Shown here piece after piece: positions 1 through 5,697 of a DNA stretch of 7,589 nt. Under the pieces are notes generated by a model. The model made no database searches and was not told the DNA's origin. It saw only the letters and a list, made by a program, of their open reading frames with translations. Made by a program: the position numbers and the translations under genes. The DNA comes from Pseudomonadota bacterium (GTDB lineage Bacteria; Pseudomonadota; Gammaproteobacteria; Steroidobacterales; Steroidobacteraceae): the NCBI GenBank assembly GCA_003242275.1, contig QGUX01000174.1:1-7589 (forward strand), in the 5' to 3' direction. Numbering within the stretch: the stretch's first letter is position 1; the number at the start of each line of letters is the position of its first letter.

Positions 1-1
1 C

Positions 2-1219
2 AATAGGGGTTTCAGTCCGGTTCGTTGGGTCCGGAAATTGTTTAAGAGACCGGGCCAGCTCCGCCGCGCGCGCCTGGCGCTGCTGTCGGGCGCACAGATC
101 CCCGACCAGCGCGTGGTCGCCAGCCTCACCGGCCTGGGCCTCGCGGTGACCGCAGATGACGAGGGCTGGACGGTCACGCCGCCCTCCTGGCGCTTCGACC
201 TGGCCATCGAGGCCGACCTGATCGAGGAAGTGTTGCGCATCGTCGGCTTCGACGCGGTGCAGGAATCACCCAAGCGCCTGCCGCAGCGCTTCGCGCGCCG
301 CAGCGAGTCGCGCGTGAACGAGCGCGCGCTGCTCGACGCGCTGGTGGCACGCGGCTACCACGAGGTCATCAGCTACGCCTTCGTCGATCCGGCGCTGCAG
401 GAGAAGCTCTTCCCTGGCCGCGCCGCGGTGCGCCTGGCCAATCCCATCGCCTCGGACCTGGCGGTGATGCGCGTGTCGCTGTGGCCGGGCCTGGTCCGCA
501 CCGCGCTGGCCAACCTCGCGCGCCAGCAGGAGCGGGTGCGCCTGTTCGAGCTCGGTGCGGTGTTCCTGGAGGAGCAGGCCGGTGCCGTGCGCGAGTACCC
601 GCGCGTGGCCGGCATCGCCGTCGGCCCACGCCATCCCGAGCAGTGGGCCGCCGGACGCGAGCCCGCGGATTTCTTCGACCTGAAGGCCGACGTCAGCGCG
701 GTACTGCAACTCGCCGGCCCCGGCGCGCGCGTGGAATGGGAGGCCGCGCCGCTGCCCTGCCTGCATCCCGGTCGCGGCGCCACCATCCGCCGCGACGGCC
801 ACGAAGTGGGCTGGCTGGGCGAACTGCACCCGCAGCTCGCCGCCGAACTGGGCTTCCCCGGCACCTGCCTGCTGTTCGAACTGGACATAACGCGCGCGCT
901 GCACGCACCGCTGCCCGTGCTGCAGCCCGTTTCGCGCTTCCCGCACGTGCGGCGCGACCTCGCCGTGACGGTGCCCAGGGAAACGCCTTTAAGCGCCATC
1001 GTCTCTCATGCTAGTGTTGCCGCCGGGGAGTTGCTCACGGACCTCACGGTCTTCGACATCTACCAGGGCGCCGGCATAGAACCAACTCGAAAAAGCGTCG
1101 CTTTGGGCTTGATTTTTCAGGACAAAAATAAGACGCTCACTGATGCCGACGCCGATGCCCTGATGGCGTCCGTGGCGGCAAGGCTGGGTGAGAAGCTGGA
1201 TGCAAGGGTGCGGAGCTGA
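2..1219 (+). CDS. pheT: Phenylalanyl-tRNA synthetase beta subunit, C-terminal half (5' end outside window)
   Basis: This is the C-terminal half of the beta chain of the alpha2-beta2 enzyme that charges tRNA-Phe in the cytoplasm. The reading frame is open from base 2, so the gene is cut by the window edge; the TTG at 38 is not a real start, because family members are about 790 residues long and only about 400 are visible. Counting from that TTG as residue 1, the B5 domain covers roughly residues 8-75 (PPSWRFD at 48-54, DLIEEV at 60-65). The catalytic-like core domain follows at about 90-285 (ANPIASD at 134-140, LHPGRGA at 242-248). The FDX-ACB domain that binds the tRNA anticodon region runs from about 298 to the end (FPHVRRDLAV at 301-310). 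The first ~15 codons resemble PheT poorly and use rare codons such as AGG and AGA. The last ~60 codons are also AT-rich in third positions, with TTA, AGT, AAA and AAT. Identity is secure. Confidence 0.97.
   Translation, partial: NRGFSPVRWVRKLFKRPGQLRRARLALLSGAQIPDQRVVASLTGLGLAVTADDEGWTVTPPSWRFDLAIEADLIEEVLRIVGFDAVQESPKRLPQRFARRSESRVNERALLDALVARGYHEVISYAFVDPALQEKLFPGRAAVRLANPIASDLAVMRVSLWPGLVRTALANLARQQERVRLFELGAVFLEEQAGAVREYPRVAGIAVGPRHPEQWAAGREPADFFDLKADVSAVLQLAGPGARVEWEAAPLPCLHPGRGATIRRDGHEVGWLGELHPQLAAELGFPGTCLLFELDITRALHAPLPVLQPVSRFPHVRRDLAVTVPRETPLSAIVSHASVAAGELLTDLTVFDIYQGAGIEPTRKSVALGLIFQDKNKTLTDADADALMASVAARLGEKLDARVRS
985..1140 (+). promoter_or_regulatory. AT-rich patch in the end of pheT, possible internal ihfA promoter with IHF-like site
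   Basis: Third codon positions switch from nearly all G/C to many A/T here, although the encoded protein still fits the PheT FDX-ACB domain. A weak sigma70-like pair can be drawn: TTAAGC at 989-994 and TAGTGT at 1012-1017, 17 bases apart and preceded by TG. On the - strand, AATCAA (complement of 1109-1114) matches the first half of the IHF consensus WATCAA-N4-TTR. The second half is AAA instead of TTR, and an A/T-rich stretch lies beside the first half as in real IHF sites. In E. coli, ihfA is known to have a promoter inside pheT that IHF itself represses. That the same holds here is inference. Confidence 0.3.
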
Positions 1220-1222
1220 TTC

Positions 1223-1525
1223 ATGGCGCTGACCAAGGCAGAGATCGCTGAAGCGCTGTTCAACCAGCTCGGCCTCAACAAGCGCGAGGCACGCGAGCTG
1301 GTCGACCTGTTCTTCGAGGAGGTGCGTGGCGCACTGTCCTCGGGCAGCCAGGTGAAGCTCTCGGGTTTCGGCAACTTCGACCTGCGCGACAAGAACCAGC
1401 GTCCCGGGCGCAACCCCAAGACCGGCGAGGAGATCCCCATCAGCGCGCGGCGCGTGGTGACCTTCCGCCCCGGCCAGAAGCTGAAGGCGCGCGTGGAAGC
1501 CTATGCTGGAACCCCGGAACAATAA
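1223..1525 (+). CDS. ihfA: Integration host factor alpha subunit
   Basis: IHF alpha pairs with IHF beta to bind specific DNA sites and bend them sharply, acting in transcription, replication and recombination. The 100-residue protein has the usual length and the complete HU/IHF fold: N-terminal helices from [10 protein letters not shown], the turn motif VKLSGFGNF at 44-52, and the DNA-intercalating arm with NPKTGE at 64-69, where Pro65 is the residue expected to wedge between base pairs. The ending [14 protein letters not shown] (75-88) is typical. The start is fixed by a GGAG at 1212-1215, seven bases before the ATG, and by the conserved N-terminus. It lies 3 bases after pheT and overlaps the next gene, so it is probably co-transcribed. 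It may also have its own promoter inside pheT. Confidence 0.97.
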   Translation: MALTKAEIAEALFNQLGLNKREARELVDLFFEEVRGALSSGSQVKLSGFGNFDLRDKNQRPGRNPKTGEEIPISARRVVTFRPGQKLKARVEAYAGTPEQ

Positions 1526-1859
1526 CGAGCTGCCCGCCATCCCGGGCAAGCGTTACTTCACCATCGGCGAGGTGAGCGAGCTGTGCGGCGTCAAGCCGCA
1601 TGTGCTGCGCTACTGGGAGCAGGAGTTCCCCCAGCTCAAGCCGGTGAAGCGCCGCGGCAACCGCCGCTACTACCAGCGCCAGGACGTGATCGTGATCCGC
1701 CAGATCAGGAGCCTGCTGTACGAGCAGGGCTTCACCATCGGCGGCGCACGCCAGAAGCTGCAGGGCGAGGAGGCCCGCAGCGACGTCACCCAGAGCCAGC
1801 AGATCGTGCGCCAGGTGCGGATGGAGCTGGAAGAGCTGCTGCGCATCCTCAAGCGCTGA
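1503..1859 (+). CDS. Short MerR-family transcriptional regulator
   Basis: This 118-residue protein carries an N-terminal MerR winged helix-turn-helix: [22 protein letters not shown] at about 18-39, then the wing around RRGNRRYY at 50-57, and a second helix pair ending [11 protein letters not shown] at 76-86. A short C-terminal helix with heptad-like leucines ([11 protein letters not shown], 106-116) is probably the dimer coiled coil. There is no C-terminal effector-binding domain and no cysteine pattern of metal-sensing MerR proteins (the only Cys is residue 28, in the DNA-binding helix region). The same small regulator follows ihfA in Pseudomonas and Xanthomonas, and its target is not known to me. 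The ATG lies inside ihfA (23-base overlap), preceded by GGAAG at 1495-1499, which suggests translational coupling. Confidence 0.93.
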   Translation: MLEPRNNNELPAIPGKRYFTIGEVSELCGVKPHVLRYWEQEFPQLKPVKRRGNRRYYQRQDVIVIRQIRSLLYEQGFTIGGARQKLQGEEARSDVTQSQQIVRQVRMELEELLRILKR

Positions 1860-1863
1860 TGCA

Positions 1864-1888
1864 GCGGTGGCGCCTCCGGCGCCGCCGC
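1864..1888 (+). terminator. Strong GC hairpin after the MerR gene, without a T-run
   Basis: An 11-base-pair stem (1864-1874 with 1878-1888) closes on a TCC loop; the only non-Watson-Crick pair is T1868-G1884. It lies 4 bases after the regulator's stop codon and 2 bases before the Shine-Dalgarno sequence of the next gene. No T-tract follows, so it is not a classic intrinsic terminator. It could protect the 3' end of the upstream mRNA or reduce read-through into the cytochrome gene. Confidence 0.4.
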
Positions 1889-1903
1889 ACGGGGGAAGGA
1901 ACC

Positions 1904-2524
1904 ATGAAGCAGTCCGTATCGTTCGTGCGCCGTTTCGCGCCGGTGTTGCTCGTCGCCTCGGCGCTGGTCGTGTCCGCATGCAACCGCCCGTCGGCGCCGT
2001 ACGCCGCCCAGGGGCAGGGCAACCCGTTCACCGCACCGCTGCCCGCCGGCCTGCAGAACACGGCCAGCATCCTGGACCTGATGCTCCATCCCATCGATAC
2101 CCACGCCGATGAGCTGTGGGAGGCCGTGGCGACCGTCAGCACCATCGAAGGAACGCGCGACGTGTATCCGCAGACGGACGAGGAGTGGGCCGGGCTGCGG
2201 CAGAAGGCCATCGTGCTGGCCGAGGCCTCCAACCTGCTCGTGACCCAGGGGCGGCGCGTGGGCCATCCGGGGCAGAAGGTCGAGGGACCTGGCGAGAGCA
2301 CCGACCTCACGCCCGAACAGGCGCAGGCGGAGATCGACAAGGAACCCGCCGCATTCGCCGCCTTCGCGGCCGCCATGCAGGGCGCGGCGCGCGGGCTGAT
2401 CGACGCCATCGACCAGCGCAGCGTCGAGGACTACCTCACCGCCGGCAGCCACCTGCAGGAGGCCTGCGAGGGCTGCCACCGGAAGTTCTGGTATCCCAAT
2501 TCGCCGCTGCCGCCCGGACTGTAG
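1904..2524 (+). CDS. Outer-membrane lipoprotein with C-terminal c-type haem motif (class II cytochrome-like)
   Basis: The 206-residue product begins with a lipoprotein signal: basic MKQSVSFVRR, a hydrophobic stretch, and the lipobox V-S-A-C with the lipidated Cys at 26. The +2 residue is Asn, not Asp, so sorting to the outer membrane is expected. The rest is predicted to be mainly helical, with one haem-binding CEGCH at 188-192 near the C-terminus. This is the layout of class II cytochromes (c'/c-556), four-helix bundles with the haem site in the last helix. Met60, in the first helix (ILDLMLHP), is a possible distal ligand; this is inference. Similar single-haem lipoproteins are common in Proteobacteria, and their electron partners are generally unknown. 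The ATG at 1904 is preceded by GGGGGAAGGA (1891-1900). An in-frame reading extends upstream to 1583 but overlaps the regulator and would bury the signal peptide. Confidence 0.88.
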   Translation: MKQSVSFVRRFAPVLLVASALVVSACNRPSAPYAAQGQGNPFTAPLPAGLQNTASILDLMLHPIDTHADELWEAVATVSTIEGTRDVYPQTDEEWAGLRQKAIVLAEASNLLVTQGRRVGHPGQKVEGPGESTDLTPEQAQAEIDKEPAAFAAFAAAMQGAARGLIDAIDQRSVEDYLTAGSHLQEACEGCHRKFWYPNSPLPPGL

Positions 2525-2560
2525 GCGGCCTTCGTCGCGAACCGGGCGCCGTCCCTGTCA

Positions 2561-3112
2561 TCAGGCCGGCGGCGACGGCTCCATCTGCCAGTCGTTGACC
2601 AGCTTGTAGCGGGCCGCCTTGATCTGGCGGAACAGTCCGCCCTCCACCCAGTACAGGCCGAAGGTGATCACGCGGAATACCTCACCGGCCTTCAGCGGGC
2701 GGCGGAAGTAGTTCGGCTCCGGCCAGTCCCTGTACACGCGGAACTCGGTGGGCAGCTCCGCGGCGATGCCGGTGACGTCGCTGATGTAGTGGTTGACCTC
2801 CACCGTCTCGTGGATGTGGGCCTTGACCTCGTTGTAGAAGTCGCGGATGGCGTCGGCGCCCTTGAGGATGGCGTTGCCAAGCTCCAGCTCGACATCGGGG
2901 TGGTAGAACCCGAGGAAACGCGGATCGTTGGCGTTGAACCACTCCACGTACTGCATGTACCGCTCGCGCGGCATGCCACCGGAAGAGGAAGCGGCTGCAG
3001 ATGGCGGACTGCCTGACGAGCAGCCGGGCAATCCGGCGAGGCCGGCGAGGCCGGCGGCGCCCAGGGTGGTGCGGGCAAGCAGGTGGCGTCTGGTGAGCAT
3101 GCTCCGGCTCAT
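2561..3112 (-). CDS. Tat-exported SnoaL/NTF2-like protein
   Basis: This 183-residue protein starts with a twin-arginine signal: TRRHLLA at residues 7-13, then a hydrophobic GLA/GLP-rich stretch. That stretch ends in LPGC with Cys31 as a possible lipidation site, although Pro at -2 is unusual for a lipobox. After a low-complexity Ser/Ala/Gly linker (about 32-46), residues 50-175 look like a SnoaL/NTF2-like cone fold: a helix with YVEWFNANDPRFLGFYHPDV, then LKGADAIRDFYNEV (83-96), then beta strands to FRQIKAARYKLV (161-172). Members of this fold include hydrolases, isomerases and ligand binders; no catalytic set is clear enough to name a reaction. Tat export suggests folding, possibly with a ligand, before transport. 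GGAGG lies 5 bases before the start ATG; a second ATG (Met5) is possible. The gene is convergent with the cytochrome lipoprotein gene. Confidence 0.85.
   Translation of the reverse strand: MSRSMLTRRHLLARTTLGAAGLAGLAGLPGCSSGSPPSAAASSSGGMPRERYMQYVEWFNANDPRFLGFYHPDVELELGNAILKGADAIRDFYNEVKAHIHETVEVNHYISDVTGIAAELPTEFRVYRDWPEPNYFRRPLKAGEVFRVITFGLYWVEGGLFRQIKAARYKLVNDWQMEPSPPA
3033..3059. repeat. Three tandem 9-base units inside a signal-peptide region
   Basis: CCGGCGAGG occurs twice in tandem (3033-3041, 3042-3050), followed by a variant CCGGCGGCG (3051-3059). The units lie in frame in the Tat signal peptide of the SnoaL-like gene, where each adds three residues of the Gly-Leu-Ala type. Slippage would lengthen or shorten the hydrophobic core without breaking the frame. 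Confidence 0.6.
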
Positions 3113-3138
3113 CTCCCCCTCCGGGGTTGTTTCCCGTC

Positions 3139-3168
3139 AGTACAGCACCTCGGGCGCCGGACCATCAA
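3139..3168 (-). promoter_or_regulatory. Possible promoter of the SnoaL-like gene
   Basis: Read on the - strand, TTGATG (complement of 3163-3168) and TGTACT (complement of 3139-3144) are 18 bases apart, each matching four of six sigma70 consensus positions. A start about 7 bases downstream would give a leader of roughly 20 bases before the ATG at 3112, which fits the Shine-Dalgarno position. The match is moderate and unproven. Confidence 0.3.
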
Positions 3169-3321
3169 GGCCGGCGGGCGGCGGGCCATCTGGCTCACGG
3201 GCAGGTCACCACGTACACGCACGAGCTGCGCCCTGGTGGCGAGCCTGCCTCATCGGCCAAGCGAAGGGGTGGGGCTTCCCCTGCTTTCCACTTTCTGCCA
3301 CTATTTCGCACCCCACCGAGG

Positions 3322-3351
3322 CATTGATTTAAAAGTCCTTTAAATTCAATG
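3322..3351. repeat. AT-rich imperfect palindrome upstream of tRNA-Pro
   Basis: Two 14-base arms (3322-3335 and 3338-3351) pair at 12 of 14 positions around a central TC. Inside them, the hexamer TTTAAA appears at 3328-3333 and 3339-3344, 11 bases apart, so on the same DNA face. The surroundings are far richer in G/C. A protein-binding site, a hairpin ending transcripts that enter the gap, or the edge of an old insertion are all possible. The outer arms (TTGAT, then TTCAA) resemble FNR/CRP half-sites, but the spacing is wrong for those proteins. Confidence 0.5.
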
Positions 3352-3390
3352 TCTTGCACGAAACCCGCAGGCCAGGTCCGCTGCGGATCG

Positions 3391-3399
3391 TGGTAAAGT
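3391..3399 (+). promoter_or_regulatory. Extended -10 element for tRNA-Pro
   Basis: TGG-TAAAGT is an extended -10 (TGn plus a hexamer matching four of six positions), ending 17 bases before the tRNA 5' end, as expected for a short tRNA leader. No good -35 hexamer lies at the proper distance (about 3371-3376), so this would depend on the TGn extension. Confidence 0.4.
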
Positions 3400-3416
3400 G
3401 CGGGAATTCATCCGGT

Positions 3417-3494
<78 letters not shown>

Positions 3495-3520
3495 TTCTGA
3501 CGAGTCTCCCGCAATCCCGC

Positions 3521-3541
3521 TGTGGGCCATCTTGTGGGCCA
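3521..3541. repeat. Pair of 9-base direct repeats just after tRNA-Pro
   Basis: TGTGGGCCA occurs at 3521-3529 and again at 3533-3541, separated by TCT (period 12). The pair begins 28 bases past the tRNA 3' end. Short direct repeats beside a tRNA 3' end are typical arm-type binding sites for tyrosine integrases. No integrase lies in the window, so an attachment-site remnant is only inference. Confidence 0.45.
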
Positions 3542-3635
3542 GACAGCGGCGACCTGCGCTTCCCGTGGCCATTCCGGCCCGGCAATGCCCTAGACTCGCG
3601 CCCGCGGCCTCCGCCACACCCGCAAGGATGCTCTC

Positions 3636-4664
3636 ATGGACAAGACAGCGATCCTGTCCCCCCTGGCCTGCCTGCTGGCAGGTGCCATTTCCCTCCCGCT
3701 CAACGCCTCGGCAGCGGACGTCGCAACCGACGACACCCTCGCCATCTTCGCCAGCACCCAAGGTTCGGTCCGCCTCAAGGATGGACGGACGATCCACCTC
3801 ACCTGCACGGGTGAGGGCAGCCCGGCCGTCATCCTCACCGCAGGTGCCGGTGACTGGGGCATCAGCTGGCACACGGTGTTGCCGGAACTGGGTCGGCGCT
3901 ACCTCACCTGCACGTGGGATCGCGCCGGCTTCGGACTCAGCGACCCCAGTCCGCATCCGCAGGTGGTTACGAACACCACTGACGACCTGGAAGGCGCGCT
4001 GCAGACCGCCGGCATCGAGGGCCCCTACATCCTCGCGGGCCACTCCTTCGGCGCCTTCGAATCCATCCTGTTCGCGGTACGCCACCGGGAGAAGGTCAGG
4101 GGGATCGTGCTCGTCGATCCGGCTGTTCCTGATGCCTGGGCAAGGCGTGAACGCGTGGCGCCCGCCGTGGGCGCGGACGCGCGCCAGTACACGGAACGGC
4201 TCCTGGAATTCCTGGCCGCCTGCGAATCGGTCCTCGCGGACCGGTCATCAAGATCCCCGCAGGAAGTGGCGGCGTGCCTGCCGCGCCTGCAGCCGCAATG
4301 GCCGGAAGAGGTGGGGGCCGCGATCCGGCACGCGGTATCGGCTTCGACCATGAGGACCATGGCGTCGTTCTTCGCGATGGCCGACAGGAGCGGGCAGCTC
4401 ATGGCCGGCCATGCACTGGGCGACATTCCGCTGATCACGCTCGGCGCAACCCTCGTCGATCCTCCCGCCGGTGCACCCGCCGCGGTCGTCGAGCAGTGGC
4501 CCAGGTACGTCGAAGACTGGAAGCTCGCCCAGCGGGAACTGGCGCAGGCCTCCTCGCGCGGCGAGTATCGGGCCATTCCACGCACGACCCATTACGTGCA
4601 CGTGGATCGGCCGGACGCGGTGATCGATGCGATCGACGAGCTGGCCGGCGCGCCCGCGCGGTGA
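3636..4664 (+). CDS. Exported alpha/beta hydrolase
   Basis: The 342-residue product has a signal peptide (hydrophobic residues 5-22, probable cleavage after ASA at 24-26), so it should act in the periplasm or outside the cell. The mature part is an alpha/beta hydrolase: the first strands around AVILTAGAGDWG (64-75), WDRAGFGLSD (94-103), and the nucleophile elbow G-H-S-F-G with Ser137. The segment VLVDPAVPD (158-166) offers Asp161 as a probable acid. His319 in RTTHYVHVDRPD is the probable catalytic base; the usual GH before that position is TH here. The AGAG segment replaces the common HG oxyanion motif, as in a subset of the family. The cap region (about 168-255) is helical, with Cys at 196 and 214. 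An ester or similar bond is the likely target; the substrate cannot be told. AAGGA at 3624-3628 precedes the ATG by 7 bases. Confidence 0.9.
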   Translation: MDKTAILSPLACLLAGAISLPLNASAADVATDDTLAIFASTQGSVRLKDGRTIHLTCTGEGSPAVILTAGAGDWGISWHTVLPELGRRYLTCTWDRAGFGLSDPSPHPQVVTNTTDDLEGALQTAGIEGPYILAGHSFGAFESILFAVRHREKVRGIVLVDPAVPDAWARRERVAPAVGADARQYTERLLEFLAACESVLADRSSRSPQEVAACLPRLQPQWPEEVGAAIRHAVSASTMRTMASFFAMADRSGQLMAGHALGDIPLITLGATLVDPPAGAPAAVVEQWPRYVEDWKLAQRELAQASSRGEYRAIPRTTHYVHVDRPDAVIDAIDELAGAPAR

Positions 4665-4687
4665 TTGCCTGGATTCCGGACGGCACC

Positions 4688-4704
4688 GGGACCTGCAAGG
4701 TCCC
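4688..4704 (+). terminator. Hairpin after the hydrolase gene, without a T-run
   Basis: GGGACC (4688-4693) pairs with GGTCCC (4699-4704) around a TGCAA loop, 24 bases after the hydrolase stop codon. The position suits a transcript end, but no T-tract follows, so termination is uncertain. Confidence 0.3.
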
Positions 4705-4716
4705 TGCATGGCTCAA

Positions 4717-4739
4717 CGAGGGCAACCCCGAGGGCAACC
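4717..4739. repeat. 11-base direct repeat with one-base spacer
   Basis: CGAGGGCAACC occurs at 4717-4727 and 4729-4739 with a single C between (period 12). It lies in noncoding sequence after the hydrolase gene. No function is evident; local duplication is the simplest explanation. Confidence 0.6.
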
Positions 4740-5254
4740 GTGAGCCCGGTTCAGGCGCTGGGCACGCGCCTGCCGTCAGTAACCGGAATGGCGGCGCCGG
4801 AGACGGTCACCGCAGCGCGACACCCGCGCTTCATCGCCGTGGCTTGCGCCGCGGCGCCTGGGCGCCACCGCAAACCTGGGCGTGGAATGTGCCGCCGGAC
4901 GCGGCGACAGGACCGCCGGCAGGTCGAGGGTATCGAGTCCGGTCTGGGGATGCCTCTCCGGCGACCACAGGCAGCGGCGACCCCAGGCGCTCATGCCCGT
5001 GCTCCTGCCTGCGAGGTGCGAAGAACCCGTGCGGAAAGGATGGCCACGACAGCTCCTGGATGAATGAAGCTGTCATGGACTTTATCGCCCATCCCCCTCA
5101 GGGATGCCCGGATTCCGGTCCTTCCGCAGGCCTCGCGGATCCATAAAATGCGCCGCGCCAGGGCCTGAAGATCCGGCTGCCGAAGCCGCTCCCGGTGATG
5201 CGGGCAGGCTTCTTCGGCACCTGGTTCCATTCCAGTCTGCAGCATCGGGAAAGC

Positions 5255-5617
5255 ATGTCCACGTCGCACCTTGCGAAGGCAGGTACGCGGGAGGGCCTGT
5301 GCCTGTCCTGCGGGGCCTGCTGCGCCTTCTACCGCGTATCGTTCTACTGGGCGGAAGCCGTGCAGCTCGGCATCGATGCCGGCGCGCTGCGGCAGGTCAA
5401 TCCCTGGCTGGCCTGCATGGCCGGCACCGAGAAGCACCCACCTCGCTGCCATGCACTGCAGGGCGAACCGGGGCACCGCGTGGCGTGCTCGATCTACGCC
5501 ATGCGTCCCTCGCCGTGCCGCGAGTTGCAGCCGGGAGAGGAGAAGTGCAATCGCGCCCGCGCCGCCCACGGCCTGCCTCCGCTGCTGCTCGATATGCAAC
5601 CTGACATGGCGGCGTGA
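5255..5617 (+). CDS. YkgJ-family cysteine-cluster protein (CxxCxxCC)
   Basis: The 120-residue protein has the family signature C-x2-C-x2-C-C at Cys16, 19, 22 and 23, followed by Cys54, Cys65 (PRCHAL), Cys78 and Cys88 in CSIYAMRPSPCREL, and Cys98 near RARAAHGL. This matches the UPF0153/YkgJ group, described as zinc- or iron-chelating; the biological role of most members is unknown. There is no signal peptide, so it is expected in the cytoplasm. I chose the ATG at 5255, preceded by GGGAAAG and opening directly before the conserved part. A GTG at 5195 would add 20 residues with no family resemblance. It lies 80 bases before the two secreted paralogues on the same strand, and could share a transcript with them. 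Confidence 0.9.
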   Translation: MSTSHLAKAGTREGLCLSCGACCAFYRVSFYWAEAVQLGIDAGALRQVNPWLACMAGTEKHPPRCHALQGEPGHRVACSIYAMRPSPCRELQPGEEKCNRARAAHGLPPLLLDMQPDMAA

Positions 5618-5697
5618 CCCGCGGACCGGTAGCGGTAGCCGGTGGATCATTCCCGTCGTACGATCGCCAGACAAGAACAACCGGTTCGGGGGAGGAC

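Larger units (their letters stand above)
4665..5254. other. Stretch without a supportable gene
   Basis: About 590 bases separate the hydrolase from the YkgJ-like gene. Several open frames cross it on both strands, but they overlap each other, give Arg/Pro/Ala-rich products of the kind produced by high-GC shadow frames, and have no recognisable motif. Features seen: a hairpin at 4688-4704, an 11-base direct repeat at 4717-4739, a GC palindrome at 4853-4866, and a TAAAAT at 5144-5149 that could be a -10 for the next gene. Decayed coding sequence is possible but not shown. Confidence 0.6.

Noticed and set aside
38..40. TTG as the start of pheT
   Set aside because: PheT is about twice as long; the frame continues upstream to base 2 and the gene is simply cut.
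266..946. Long - strand open frame opposite pheT
   Set aside because: It is a shadow of a well-supported gene in high-GC sequence; the product is compositionally biased and has no motif or ribosome-binding site.
1583..1903. Upstream in-frame extension of the cytochrome lipoprotein
   Set aside because: It overlaps the MerR gene, and the lipoprotein signal with its own strong Shine-Dalgarno sequence starts at 1904.
3324..3349. FNR- or CRP-type operator in the AT-rich palindrome
   Set aside because: The half-sites TTGAT and TTCAA are far more than four bases apart, so the spacing does not fit.
4751..4856. - strand reading ending VTVSGAAIPVTDGRR, faintly like the end of a dehydrogenase
   Set aside because: The segment is too short, with no upstream continuation or conserved catalytic motif; chance similarity is more likely.
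4831..5076. Small - strand frames at 4776-4994 and 4831-5076
   Set aside because: They overlap one another in different frames, have no recognised motif and no clear ribosome-binding site.
5195..5254. GTG start extending the YkgJ-like protein by 20 residues
   Set aside because: The added residues do not resemble the family, and the ATG at 5255 has a plausible Shine-Dalgarno sequence.
5614..5697. Earlier start for the first secreted paralogue
   Set aside because: It overlaps the previous stop codon and would place 28 residues before a well-formed signal peptide; GGGGGAGG precedes the ATG at 5698.
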